In this document: positions 38,088 through 46,911 of the stretch, one piece after another
Layout of the letters: the number at the start of each line of letters is the position of its first letter
How positions within the stretch are numbered: the first letter of the stretch is position 1
From: Levilactobacillus enshiensis
GTDB taxonomy: Bacteria; Bacillota; Bacilli; Lactobacillales; Lactobacillaceae
NCBI RefSeq assembly: GCF_007115095.1
Contig: NZ_SULH01000006.1
Span: 146,959 to 210,958, forward strand
Direction: 5' to 3'
DNA length: 64,000 bases
Notes under the pieces: model-generated
The model's input: only the letters and a program-made list of their open reading frames with translations
Database searches by the model: none
Told to the model about the DNA's origin: nothing
Position numbers and translations under genes: made by a program

Positions 38088-38675
38088 CTAGTCGGTTGCT
38101 TGCGGTTCTTCTTTTAAATATAAGACCATGTCAGCTGCATCTTCATGATCACCAAAGTAATACCCCCGCTTGATACCGGTCTGCTCAAAGTTCAAATCGC
38201 GGTAAAGCTTTTGGGCATTGTGATTGGACACCCGCACTTCCAAGCTAACGGACTTGTAATTCAACTGCTTGGCCTTTTTGATCATAATTCCCATTAAGAA
38301 CCGGCCCAAGCCGCGACTCTGAAACTCAGGTAAGACAGCAATGTTCGTGATATGCGCATCGCGTGTCCGTTCATCAAACGTACTCCCAATGAATGCCAGT
38401 AGCTTATCGTTCTTCCGAATAACCAGGTAAAGTCGGTCCTTTTCCCGGCGTAATTCATTGGCAAACGCCGTGGAATCCCACGGTGCCTGACCGGCGTAAA
38501 CGGCTCGTTCAATTTCAATCATTTCTGGAATATCGGTAAACAGCGCCTTGGCGACAAAGTAAGTGACTTCATGAATCTCCACGCGGTGATTCTTAACATC
38601 CATGGTTTCTTCGCGCACCAGTTCCCGCCGACTGCCGAATACATTCTTATACCAGCTTTTAAATTTTTTCAACAT
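38088..38675 (-). CDS. rimI: Ribosomal protein alanine N-acetyltransferase RimI-like
   Basis: A 195-residue GNAT protein with a basic N-terminal extension of about 35 residues before the core. Motif A is VLPEFQSRGLGRFLM near 103-117 (acetyl-CoA pyrophosphate loop QxxGxG/A), and the C-terminal motif B has NHNAQKLYRDLNFE. Expected to acetylate the N-terminal alanine of S18; other substrates are possible. It overlaps the end of tsaB by 17 bases, the usual tsaB-rimI-tsaD order. Confidence 0.85.
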   Translation of the reverse strand: MLKKFKSWYKNVFGSRRELVREETMDVKNHRVEIHEVTYFVAKALFTDIPEMIEIERAVYAGQAPWDSTAFANELRREKDRLYLVIRKNDKLLAFIGSTFDERTRDAHITNIAVLPEFQSRGLGRFLMGIMIKKAKQLNYKSVSLEVRVSNHNAQKLYRDLNFEQTGIKRGYYFGDHEDAADMVLYLKEEPQATD

Positions 38676-39381
38676 AGGATTCGGGTTCCTTTTCTGGATT
38701 CTTAGCTCGCCATTCTGCTTCGGCCTGCGTTAAACGAAGATAATTAGGCACGAAACGGTCAACATCGGTCACTGGTGGTAAATCGCGACCCAGCAGGCCA
38801 ATCGTTGCGACTTGGGGCAGATTTAACCAAGGACTCACGGCCGGTGTTGCGGCGGAAATCGTCGTATTAATCAGGTCAGTGAAGTGATCGGCGTCACCTA
38901 AGAACCAGACCGGTTCCGCGTACTCTTTGACCTCGGCCAAAAAATCAGCGACATTAGTATGGGCATCGTCAATCACGGCAACGGGACGGCCCTTTTGAAT
39001 GCGGTACAGCCCCGCAAAAACGTTTTGGTTGCGGGCATCAAACAGTGGCGCCACTAACGCCCCTTCGACCGGCACATTGGCGGCTAAAGTCGCCAGACTT
39101 GAAACGGCGACTAAATCAATATTTAACGTTGCGGCCAAGGTCTTAGCCGTAGTGACTGCAATCCGAATACCCGTATATGACCCCGGACCAGCGGCCACAA
39201 CAACGCGTTCTAGGTCGGTAGGCTTCAGGTCAGCCATTGCCAACAAACGTTCGATCTCTGGTAACAAATACTCCGCGTGTTTCTGATGAACCGTCACGGT
39301 GATGGCCGCGAGCACCGTTGTGTCGTCTAATACGGCGACACTCAGTGGACGATTCGATGTATCAATTGCTAAAATCTTCAT
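38659..39381 (-). CDS. tsaB: tRNA threonylcarbamoyladenosine biosynthesis protein TsaB
   Basis: A 240-residue ASKHA-fold partner of TsaD without the metal-binding histidines. It starts MKILAIDTSNRPLSVAV and has the family segment VVAAGPGSYTGIRIAVTTAK near 61-80. It stabilises the TsaD-TsaE complex in t6A synthesis. First gene of the tsaB-rimI-tsaD set. Confidence 0.93.
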   Translation of the reverse strand: MKILAIDTSNRPLSVAVLDDTTVLAAITVTVHQKHAEYLLPEIERLLAMADLKPTDLERVVVAAGPGSYTGIRIAVTTAKTLAATLNIDLVAVSSLATLAANVPVEGALVAPLFDARNQNVFAGLYRIQKGRPVAVIDDAHTNVADFLAEVKEYAEPVWFLGDADHFTDLINTTISAATPAVSPWLNLPQVATIGLLGRDLPPVTDVDRFVPNYLRLTQAEAEWRAKNPEKEPESYVEKI

Positions 39382-39448
39382 GATTACTTGGGGTCCCCTT
39401 TAATTTGTTTCGCCGCCACAGCTTGACCTGCTGCCAACCATTAAATGT

Positions 39449-39479
39449 GAAAAGCGGCGGCCATGACACTCCACCGCTT
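39449..39479 (-). terminator. Hairpin after the thioesterase gene or before tsaB
   Basis: AAGCGGTGG/CCGCCGCTT with one mismatch, followed by TT on the minus strand. A second short stem, AAGCAGGG/CCCTGCTT, lies at 39543-39572. One of these probably ends the upstream transcript. Confidence 0.5.
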
Positions 39480-39632
39480 CATTTTAATAGTTCGGTTACT
39501 TTTTTCCGTTTACTGACTTTATCAGTTTACTATACTACCACAAAGCAGGGGGAACAACACCTTCCCTGCTTACTTTTCCCAAAAGCTAAAGATTGACTGC
39601 TAGTCCATCGGCTGGCCAGCCAACCGAACACC

Positions 39633-40370
39633 TTAATCTGTCCATTGAACCGTGGCACGAACGGCCGTCGTTGTGCCGAAGCTGACCGTGTGCTGTGTCG
39701 TCGTAGACGCTGGTTGCGTGACCGTACTAGTCACCTGCTGGCCGTATTTGACTTCATTTTCAAACCGAATCCGAACGTCCGTTGCGTGATGGTGCCGCAA
39801 AAACTCTGCGGGCAAAGTGTCCAACATCCAGTCGAAGTAGTGGGCGTTATTCACATGACCATTGTGATCGATGTCGAAGTACCGAACCGTATAAGGCTTC
39901 ACGTGGCTCGTTGCCGTAACATCATCCTTGTCTGGTCGTGGCAACCGCGGTAACCGGGTCACGGGGTCACTATGATAGGGCGCCATGATTTCGGCCGGGA
40001 TCGTCGCAATCTTACGCGTCTCATAACTCATCGTCACCCAGATACCCTCACCGTACGCCAGTTGTTTCCCCGTCGCATCGAGCAACCAATACTCGCGGTA
40101 TGCAAAGTAGCGGTTATAAGCCGTGGCCCGGGTCTTAACGGTAACCGTCTCGCCCGTCCGGGGTAGCCGGTCAATTTGAACGTGGTACTGGGTGACGACC
40201 CAACCCACGCCCAAGCTTTGAATCTTTGCGGTCGTAATGCCGAGATCAGCGTTTTGATCTTCGGAGACCAAGACAAAGAGGTCAATGAGCTTCGCCAAGG
40301 TTAACTGGTCGGTGTCATCGGCCTCATAATAGACGATGCGATGTTTTTCAGAAAATTCGTTTGCAGCCAC
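39633..40370 (-). CDS. Acyl-ACP thioesterase
   Basis: A 245-residue protein of two tandem hot-dog domains (about 5-135 and 150-240). The second domain carries the catalytic-type RYFDIDHNGHVNNAHYFDWM near 161-180 with Asn and His of the FatA/FatB family. It releases free fatty acids from acyl carrier protein; bacterial forms are common in lactobacilli and clostridia. GTG start with GAGGAG upstream. Five bases after rsmI. Confidence 0.88.
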   Translation of the reverse strand: MAANEFSEKHRIVYYEADDTDQLTLAKLIDLFVLVSEDQNADLGITTAKIQSLGVGWVVTQYHVQIDRLPRTGETVTVKTRATAYNRYFAYREYWLLDATGKQLAYGEGIWVTMSYETRKIATIPAEIMAPYHSDPVTRLPRLPRPDKDDVTATSHVKPYTVRYFDIDHNGHVNNAHYFDWMLDTLPAEFLRHHHATDVRIRFENEVKYGQQVTSTVTQPASTTTQHTVSFGTTTAVRATVQWTD

Positions 40371-40375
40371 CTAGG

Positions 40376-41257
40376 TCACTCCTCGTCTAAATGATGATAG
40401 GTCCGGTAGACCTCTTGTTTCTTTAACCCACGCAGGTTAGCGACCTCTTTGATGGCCGCATTCGGCTTGTCACCGGCAGCGATTAACCGATCGACTTGCA
40501 CTTCAATGGGTTCACTCAGGTCAACGGCCGTCGTTGCAGTGGTCGTTGGTGCCGGGTTGCCCCCCACCAAGACCACGAATTCCCCTCGAACCGTGTCCGT
40601 TGCGGCCCACTCAGCCAGTTCGGCTAAGCTCCCGCGTAAGAATTCTTCGTAACGTTTCGTCAACTCACGACAAAGTACCGCTGGCCGGTCATCGCCAAAA
40701 CCATCTGCCAAATTTTGTAACGTCTTCTTCAACCGATGAGGGGCTTCATAGAAGATCAATGTTTCCGGCCGTTGCGCCAAACTGTCAATTTCTGAGCGTT
40801 GGTCCTTTGGCTTGCGGTCCAGGAAACCGTAGAAATAAAACGGCTGTGGTGCTAACCCAGATGCAATCAACGCGGTCAACCCAGCGTTGGCCCCAGGTAA
40901 CGGCACGACTGGAATGTGCGCGTCGATACAAGCGTTAACCAATTCGTGGCCAGGGTCGGAAATGGACGGCATACCGGCATCACTGACTTGAGCAATCTGC
41001 ATCCCCGCTTGTAATTTCGCGACCAATTGCGGAATTCGTTCTTGTGTATTGTGTTCGTGAAAACTGATTTGTTTGGTTTCAATCTCAAAATGATTTAATA
41101 ATTTCTGGGTATTGCGCGTGTCCTCAGCGGCAATCAGATCCGCATCCTTCAGGGTCTTAACCGCCCGAAAGGTCATGTCGTCAAGGTTACCGATGGGCGT
41201 AGGTACTAAATAAAGATGGCCAATTGCCTCGGCTTGAAAACTTCGTCGTCGTTCCAT
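40376..41257 (-). CDS. rsmI: 16S rRNA (cytidine(1402)-2'-O)-methyltransferase
   Basis: A 293-residue SAM-dependent methyltransferase acting on C1402 in the decoding centre. The tetrapyrrole-methylase-type core shows LYLVPTPIGNLDDMTFRAV near 15-33, AAEDTRNTQKLLNHF, QVSDAGMPSISDPG near 108-121 and PLPGANAGLTALIASG. A strong AGGAGG precedes the ATG. It closes the holB-yabA-rsmI group. Confidence 0.95.
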   Translation of the reverse strand: MERRRSFQAEAIGHLYLVPTPIGNLDDMTFRAVKTLKDADLIAAEDTRNTQKLLNHFEIETKQISFHEHNTQERIPQLVAKLQAGMQIAQVSDAGMPSISDPGHELVNACIDAHIPVVPLPGANAGLTALIASGLAPQPFYFYGFLDRKPKDQRSEIDSLAQRPETLIFYEAPHRLKKTLQNLADGFGDDRPAVLCRELTKRYEEFLRGSLAELAEWAATDTVRGEFVVLVGGNPAPTTTATTAVDLSEPIEVQVDRLIAAGDKPNAAIKEVANLRGLKKQEVYRTYHHLDEE

Positions 41258-41271
41258 GTGGTGCTGACCTC

Positions 41272-41610
41272 CTACTGATCACGATAAATAACTTCTAAGC
41301 AAAAGGCGCACTCTTCGTCTTGTTTGCGGCGCGTCCCGTAAAATTCACGGCAGACGTGAAAGCCCTCTTCATAGAGTTTTTCCAAAATCTGGCGCGACTT
41401 GGAGAGTCCTTGGGGGGTCTCCGGGTCCTCTGGTAAGGTCTTTTGCAGTTCCCGTACCAGGTCACGTAACCGCTGGTTTTCGATTTCCAACTCGGCATTG
41501 TGCTCAAACACCTGCGTCATTTCAGTCTGTAAGTCACTGAACTGGGCGGACATTTGCTGTAACTGGTCCTCTAAGCTTTTAAATTGCTCGTAAACTTCTT
41601 GTTTATCCAA
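41272..41610 (-). CDS. yabA: Replication initiation control protein YabA
   Basis: A 112-residue protein with an N-terminal coiled coil (about 3-60) for tetramerisation and a C-terminal zinc motif HVCREFYG followed by ECAFC. YabA bridges DnaA and the DnaN clamp to restrain re-initiation. TTG start with GGAGGGG upstream. Between holB and rsmI, as in Bacillus. Confidence 0.92.
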   Translation of the reverse strand: MDKQEVYEQFKSLEDQLQQMSAQFSDLQTEMTQVFEHNAELEIENQRLRDLVRELQKTLPEDPETPQGLSKSRQILEKLYEEGFHVCREFYGTRRKQDEECAFCLEVIYRDQ

Positions 41611-41636
41611 TTGCCACCCCTCCCTGCTAAACTAAG

Positions 41637-42653
41637 CTAGCGCGTGACTTGCGCCAAAATCTGAAGTGTTAATGCCTCTAAGATCGTCTGAAAATTCATG
41701 TTGCCGGCCAATTGACTCCGGGTCGCAAGCGTCAGGGTCATCACATTCACCAACTGATCAATACTCAGCCGTTGGCCCACCTGCTGACTAGCGGTTGCCA
41801 CCTGCGGAAAGGCCAGGTCATCACTGGCGACTTGGCCCGTCTGTTGACGTAATGCATCGTGCCAGACCTGCACCAGCATATCCAGCAACACACCTTGGCG
41901 GTCACGATTCAGTGCTAACGGTAAGAGTTCCGTTTGCACCCGCACAAAGGCCCGTTCATCCCCCTGCGTACAAGCACTGAACCACTGACCGACCTTGGTT
42001 TGTGCATCCTTTAACCAGTCATCGGCCGTCAACTCCTGTGCCGCACTGACACTTTCCGTCAGGGTTGCAAGCAGATACCGTTGGCTAGGTGCCACTCCGG
42101 CCTTCTCCAAGGCTTGGGCAAACGCCTGCGGGGCCACCTGTAAGAAATCCACCACCTGCGTTCGCGACAAAATCGTGGGCAAAATCAAATTTTTGTTGGC
42201 CGTTAACAGGAGGGCAACCGTGTTACCTACGGGTTCCTCAATAAATTTCAGCAGACTATTGGCTGCCCCCGTGGTCATTCGGTCGACCTGATCAACGATA
42301 AAAATTTTCTGATTGCCTTCCACGGCGCTCTTGGTGAACTCCGACTTCAGGTAACGGACCTGATCAACTTTGATGCGTTGTCCATCTGGAATGACGCTGA
42401 CAACATCAGGATGGTCGCCCGCCAAAATTCGGCGACATTCGGCACACTGACCACAGGGTAACCCCTCAGCAGTAACATGCTGGCAGAACAGTCGCATCGC
42501 AATCACCGTAGCTAGTTCCTGACGGCCAGTCCCATCGGCACCATTAAATAAATAAGCGTGCGCAAGATGATTGGTCTGTACCAGGTGCATAAAATGAGTC
42601 GTCAGCTCTGGTTGTAGACGCTGAATCGTGGCAACTACGGTTTCTTCCGTCAT
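41637..42653 (-). CDS. holB: DNA polymerase III subunit delta prime
   Basis: A 338-residue clamp-loader subunit. The AAA+ fold is present but the P-loop is degenerate (NGADGTGRQE, Lys-Thr lost), as expected for a non-hydrolysing delta-prime subunit. A zinc module CQHVTAEGLPCGQCAEC lies near 53-69, and VDQVDRMTTGAANSLLKFIEEP holds the Walker B/sensor region. It works with DnaX and delta to load the beta clamp. Confidence 0.93.
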   Translation of the reverse strand: MTEETVVATIQRLQPELTTHFMHLVQTNHLAHAYLFNGADGTGRQELATVIAMRLFCQHVTAEGLPCGQCAECRRILAGDHPDVVSVIPDGQRIKVDQVRYLKSEFTKSAVEGNQKIFIVDQVDRMTTGAANSLLKFIEEPVGNTVALLLTANKNLILPTILSRTQVVDFLQVAPQAFAQALEKAGVAPSQRYLLATLTESVSAAQELTADDWLKDAQTKVGQWFSACTQGDERAFVRVQTELLPLALNRDRQGVLLDMLVQVWHDALRQQTGQVASDDLAFPQVATASQQVGQRLSIDQLVNVMTLTLATRSQLAGNMNFQTILEALTLQILAQVTR

Positions 42654-42661
42654 GAGACCTC

Positions 42662-42991
42662 CTAAAAGCGGTGGAACTGGTCAACGGGTAAGACGAAGAC
42701 CGTCGCCCCACCAACTTGTACTTCGACTGGGTATGAAGATGTGCTGTCTAATTGCGCATCAAAATTAACTGGTGGTGTCATAAACTGTTGCCGGGTATGA
42801 CTGGCCGCCTTGATCATGTCTAAGACTTCATCGACCCGTTCATCTTCCAACCCAATCATAAACGTCGTGTTGCCAGACTTCAAAAAGCCCCCAGTCGTGG
42901 AAAGACGCGTTGCCCGAATGTCGTTGTCGATAAACTGGTTGCTAAGGCGATTGGCGTCCTTATCTTGAACGATTGCAATCAATAATTTCAT
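42662..42991 (-). CDS. yaaQ: Cyclic-di-AMP receptor of the PII-like YaaQ/DarA family
   Basis: A 109-residue trimeric PII-like protein starting MKLLIAIVQDKDANRLSNQF, with the ligand-binding TTGGFLKSGNTTFMIGLED near 32-50. The family binds c-di-AMP; its downstream partner is unknown. Lies between tmk and holB, its conserved position. Confidence 0.92.
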   Translation of the reverse strand: MKLLIAIVQDKDANRLSNQFIDNDIRATRLSTTGGFLKSGNTTFMIGLEDERVDEVLDMIKAASHTRQQFMTPPVNFDAQLDSTSSYPVEVQVGGATVFVLPVDQFHRF

Positions 42992-43017
42992 TTAAATTCC
43001 TCCCTCAAATGCCGATT

Positions 43018-43674
43018 TTAAAAATAACGCTGTGCCGTCTGTTTAATTAAAGTCAATGCCTGCGCGACAACTTGGTCTGGCGCCTGCGTGGCATCGATCA
43101 GCTTAATCCGTTCCGGATGGGCAGCTTGTAGCCGTAAGTAAGCCGCGCGAACCCGATCATGGAAGGCCGCTTGTTCAACGTCGAGGCGGTCGACCTTATT
43201 CGGGTCCCGATGTGCCTGAATACGTTTCAGACCAACTTCGGCCGGTACATCGAAATAGATCGTCAGGTCAGGTAACAAACCATCAGTTGCAAATTCATTC
43301 ATGCGGGCAACCTCGGCCTCACCAATCTGGCGGCCAGCCCCCTGGTAGGCCACCGAGCTGTCCACATACCGATCACACAAGACGAGTTTGTCAGCCGTTA
43401 AGGCCGGTAGAATCGTCTGTGCCAAGTGTTGCCGCCGCGCTGCCGCATATAATAAGGCTTCGGTCCGGTAATCCATGTCCGTATTCGCCCGGTCCAGAAT
43501 AATCGCCCGAATACTCTCTGAAATCGGGTTGCCACCGGGTTCTCTGGTAATCGTCAGCCGGTCACCCAATAAGGGCTGAATCTGCGCCGTAATCGTGTTC
43601 AAAGCACTGGTTTTCCCGGCGCCGTCTGGTCCTTCAAAACTAATAAACGTTCCTGACAAAATACTCGACCCCAT
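43018..43674 (-). CDS. tmk: Thymidylate kinase
   Basis: A 218-residue kinase converting dTMP to dTDP. P-loop EGPDGAGKTS near 15-24, REPGGNPIS (substrate loop) near 44-52, DRYVDSSVAYQGAGR near 102-116. The first codons (MGSSIL) are weakly supported because the ribosome site is poor; a TTG six codons on is an alternative. It now has its own promoter, separated from yaaL by the exopolysaccharide cluster. Confidence 0.95.
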   Translation of the reverse strand: MGSSILSGTFISFEGPDGAGKTSALNTITAQIQPLLGDRLTITREPGGNPISESIRAIILDRANTDMDYRTEALLYAAARRQHLAQTILPALTADKLVLCDRYVDSSVAYQGAGRQIGEAEVARMNEFATDGLLPDLTIYFDVPAEVGLKRIQAHRDPNKVDRLDVEQAAFHDRVRAAYLRLQAAHPERIKLIDATQAPDQVVAQALTLIKQTAQRYF

Positions 43675-43691
43675 TTTTGATTGATAGGTAT

Positions 43692-43720
43692 ATTGTACTT
43701 GAATTCAGAATTGATGTCTA
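43692..43720 (-). promoter_or_regulatory. tmk promoter
   Basis: TAGACA (43715-43720) and TACAAT (43692-43697) with a 17-base spacer on the minus strand, about 18 bases before the tmk ATG, implying a very short leader. Confidence 0.6.
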
Positions 43721-43803
43721 TTTGCAGTGCCAGCCTTCTCCCATTTTTCCTTGGGAAATTGATTGATTTAGGCGCCAAGTTACCGGTCATGCCTGTTCTA
43801 ACG

Positions 43804-43900
43804 ACAAACTAAACTAGGCAATATGGTGGTTAGCATCGCCTTACCGATCGGCAGGCGGAATCCCCGGCAGCCAGAACGCGGTCAATTTAGGCTACTTTAA
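43804..43900 (+). repeat. Modular intergenic repeat, copy 2 (short form)
   Basis: Begins CAAACTAAACTAGGCAATATGGTGG, continues TCGCCTTACCGATCGGCAG and joins directly to GCGGAATCCCCGGCAGCC and CAATTTAGGCTACTTTAA. In copy 4 the same two blocks are about 315 bases apart, so this copy looks internally deleted at a shared GGCAG. Confidence 0.7.
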
Positions 43901-43920
43901 TGAAGAAATGTTCCATGCCA

Positions 43921-43943
43921 GGTAGCAACAACGTTTAGCTACC
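43921..43943 (-). terminator. Weak hairpin after the exopolysaccharide operon
   Basis: GGTAGC/GCTACC six-base stem with an 11-base loop right after the last stop codon; no T-run follows, so termination there is uncertain. Confidence 0.35.
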
Positions 43944-44804
43944 CTACACATCATACTCCGTCTCCTTGATTCCTGCGTTCATCAAGTCATACGGATTCTT
44001 CATCTTCTCTGGATTCCAGCTGGCAACGCCGACGACTAACCGAACTTCTAGATTGGTTAGCTCTGTCTCTTTCGGCAAGGCTGCCTTAAATTTGTCTTTA
44101 ATTCGTTTGGCAGCAATATTAGCCCCAGCAGAATTAGTAAAGAGTAATACCGCCCACGTTGGGTTATTGCGATCAATGAGGTATGTGATGTCATTGGTCC
44201 GCATGGCGTCCTTAATGGTTGCTGACACCAGCTTTAGCAATGCCGTCATCTGGGTGTCGCTAACCATGCTGCGCATCTCTTGAAAGTAACGGATGCGGAC
44301 GATCATGGTCGTAACGGGCAAATCAAAACGCCGATTGGTTTCGGTAAAGACCGCCGTATCTTCAATGTAAGACACCGTTGTCCGCAGATTCGTAGCCTCG
44401 TCAAAGGCCCCCCGTTCAACCAAATCACTCCGTAGCTTGGCGTTCTCCGTTTGCAGTCGCCGGGCATGCACCGTCATGCCATAGAACGTCACCGATAGCA
44501 ACAATGGCATGACCAGCCAATAGGTCAGACTCCAGATAAAGTCCTGAGAATTCAACTGTTCCTCGTAAATGGCAAAAATAATCTGACCAAAGATGAACGC
44601 CAAGTTAACCAGCAACCCAGTGATCATTCCCGAAAAATACGTGAGTAAAATCAAGCAAAAGGTCACCCCTAAAAAAAGGACGTTGATTAATAGAAAATGG
44701 GTATGGGTAGCGGCCATGCCGATTCCTAATCCACCTAGTAACGCCAGAAATAAGATCAAATAGATATCCGTCAACCAACTGTCTCGACCTGCATGTCTAA
44801 TCAT
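43944..44804 (-). CDS. Membrane protein with a degenerate GGDEF domain, likely c-di-GMP receptor
   Basis: A 286-residue protein: four or five membrane segments (about 12-110), a short coiled coil (112-130), then a GGDEF-type domain (about 131-286). At the active site the GGDEF residues are replaced by DRNNPTW (211-217), so no diguanylate cyclase activity is expected, but the inhibitory-site motif RxxD survives as RTND at 202-205, at the normal distance upstream. Such proteins act as c-di-GMP receptors, as with PssE in Listeria. Last gene of the exopolysaccharide operon, overlapping the BcsB-like gene. Confidence 0.8.
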   Translation of the reverse strand: MIRHAGRDSWLTDIYLILFLALLGGLGIGMAATHTHFLLINVLFLGVTFCLILLTYFSGMITGLLVNLAFIFGQIIFAIYEEQLNSQDFIWSLTYWLVMPLLLSVTFYGMTVHARRLQTENAKLRSDLVERGAFDEATNLRTTVSYIEDTAVFTETNRRFDLPVTTMIVRIRYFQEMRSMVSDTQMTALLKLVSATIKDAMRTNDITYLIDRNNPTWAVLLFTNSAGANIAAKRIKDKFKAALPKETELTNLEVRLVVGVASWNPEKMKNPYDLMNAGIKETEYDV

Positions 44805-46911
44805 GACGCCGCCCCTTTCCTAGAAGACGATAGTGTCGCAAAAGCACCAACGTTGCAACCAAAATGACGATCACAATTCCCAACGCAATCCCCAAATAAA
44901 TCAAAAGTTGGGCATGACGATCAAGCTGCTGTCGTCGGTTCGCACTGACATCAATCAATTTATTTTTCTTGAATCGGTAGCCAAGATGCTGATTGTTTTG
45001 ATCGACGACAATGGCATCCCCTGCATACTGGGCGATGTTTTTCTGCGTGTTCAACTGCGTCGATGCTAAATAGGCTTGGTTGGGCTGCGGCCCAGTCACC
45101 ACTAACAATCCCCGTTTCGTATTAAATGGTGACCGCAAGAGTTGTGCCGTCCCCAAAGTCTGCCCGTAGCGTTGTTCAATACTCAGCTTCTCATTAGAAA
45201 CAAAACCCGTTCGGGCGTGATTGAATTTAAAGTAGAGCTTTGAATTCAGGCTGGCAATCAACGCATTTTGCTTGGGTGTTCCAAAAGCAATCACGTTACT
45301 GTGTTTTAGGATAGACCGTTGCGGCTGCTGGTCGTAAAAGGTAATGGTTCCCCGGTTACTTTCGGCGTAATTTCCAATTAAGTTAAAAAGGTTGGTCAGC
45401 GTTCGATAATCGGCCGCTGTCATTGTCCGCGGTCGCATAACCGCTAACTGGTCATAAGTTGACTGTCGCAAGAAGAGATTGGGGTAATTACTGAAGAGCA
45501 GATCAGTTCCTGGTGCCGACTTGATTCTGGACACAGAAGTTGGTTCAATGCTAGCCCACGGCGATTCAGTCGTCGCTGATTGCTGTGTGACCGGCAAGTC
45601 CAATCCAATTCTGACCGTAAAGCTGTTTCCCAACGCCATTCCCTTAGGCAGGGTGACCGTAAAGTGATCATCATCCGCCCGTTTGGCAGTCAAATGGTGA
45701 CTGCCAATCGCTGTACCATTGATATAGACCGTCGCGAGTGCCGCCTTGAAGTCCAGATTACGCGCATACCGAAGATGAACCGTAATCGTTGAACCATCAG
45801 CATTATTACGGTCAATTGGGAGACGCACAAAATAGCTTTGCTCCTGATGTCCGGCCCCCGTCAACCTATCGCTAGTCGTTGTTAATTGATAGTGACCGCT
45901 ATAATTCAAGGACGACGTAAACGTCTTAGTCGCCGCCGTAACATCGGCGTTGGGATGCGCCGTTTCCGTCATCAATTCCGAATTAGCGACAAAGCGGGCC
46001 GCCTTGGCTAACAACTTTCCCGTCAACGCCGTCACGACTAAATAGTGCTTGCCCTGACGATCAACTCGTTGCAGCATGCCCCGGTTTTTCAGCGTTGCCC
46101 GGTTAAATAACTGTTTAAATTGTGCTGGTAAGTGATCATAGGTCGCAACAATCAGTTGATAGTCCGCCGACCGGCCAGCCTTATCAGCAAAGGTCGTCAC
46201 CGGAATCTGCTGATCGTTCGTCGTAATCACGCGTGCCTCTCCAGTCAATGCATACATACTAGCCGCAAGCTCTGCATTCGACGCCTGATTAGGCACTCGA
46301 ATGACCGCCTGCCGATTGACAATCGTGTCTGCCCCAGAAAAGTGATCGTAGAAAGAATCAATATTGCGGGTCGGCTGTTTCAACCGATATTGGCAATTCA
46401 CAGACGATCGCCTGTCGATCGTCAACCAATTGGCAGGCGTCTGCGCCAAGCGATAATCCTGCGTGGCTTTTTTATGCTTAGTTGTCAAGATTTGACCACT
46501 CACTTGCACTTCATTCTCGCCCTGCAGGAGTCGTAGTGGGATCTCGATGGACTTGGTCTGCAAGCCGATCTGATTCTTTGGCCGAAACGAGTAGAACTTG
46601 ACCCCATTTAAAGTGACCGTCAGATCTGACAATTGCCGATTCGACAACTGTGAGATCTGAAAGTTCAGGTTTAGCGTTGCCCGATGCATGCGCCAATAGT
46701 CCATCTTGACAAAGTATGTGCTGGTCTGAACTGTTTGACCAGACAGACTGGTCGTGCTGTTTTGAAACGGCTGCGTATACGTCGACCACGATGCGGCCTG
46801 CGCATCACCTATGCCAACCAGTCCGAGTAGTCCACCTATCAGGCACAGGCCGACTTTACTGATAACGCTTCGTTTTATACCACTTAGCTTGTTGATGAAA
46901 GACTTGTTCAC
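44797..46911 (-). CDS. BcsB-like polysaccharide synthase accessory protein
   Basis: A 704-residue exported protein from a GTG at 46911 (GGTGGGG upstream); an ATG seven codons earlier is the alternative. Signal peptide (about 20-40, ending GDAQAAS), a large beta-rich extracellular part with two carbohydrate-binding-like repeats (WRMHRATLNLNFQIS and the DADGST-like IDRNNADGSTITVHL), and a C-terminal membrane helix (about 668-692) with a basic tail. This is the architecture of BcsB, which guides the nascent glycan and activates the synthase. It overlaps the glycosyltransferase gene by 56 bases. Confidence 0.75.
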   Translation of the reverse strand: MNKSFINKLSGIKRSVISKVGLCLIGGLLGLVGIGDAQAASWSTYTQPFQNSTTSLSGQTVQTSTYFVKMDYWRMHRATLNLNFQISQLSNRQLSDLTVTLNGVKFYSFRPKNQIGLQTKSIEIPLRLLQGENEVQVSGQILTTKHKKATQDYRLAQTPANWLTIDRRSSVNCQYRLKQPTRNIDSFYDHFSGADTIVNRQAVIRVPNQASNAELAASMYALTGEARVITTNDQQIPVTTFADKAGRSADYQLIVATYDHLPAQFKQLFNRATLKNRGMLQRVDRQGKHYLVVTALTGKLLAKAARFVANSELMTETAHPNADVTAATKTFTSSLNYSGHYQLTTTSDRLTGAGHQEQSYFVRLPIDRNNADGSTITVHLRYARNLDFKAALATVYINGTAIGSHHLTAKRADDDHFTVTLPKGMALGNSFTVRIGLDLPVTQQSATTESPWASIEPTSVSRIKSAPGTDLLFSNYPNLFLRQSTYDQLAVMRPRTMTAADYRTLTNLFNLIGNYAESNRGTITFYDQQPQRSILKHSNVIAFGTPKQNALIASLNSKLYFKFNHARTGFVSNEKLSIEQRYGQTLGTAQLLRSPFNTKRGLLVVTGPQPNQAYLASTQLNTQKNIAQYAGDAIVVDQNNQHLGYRFKKNKLIDVSANRRQQLDRHAQLLIYLGIALGIVIVILVATLVLLRHYRLLGKGRRHD

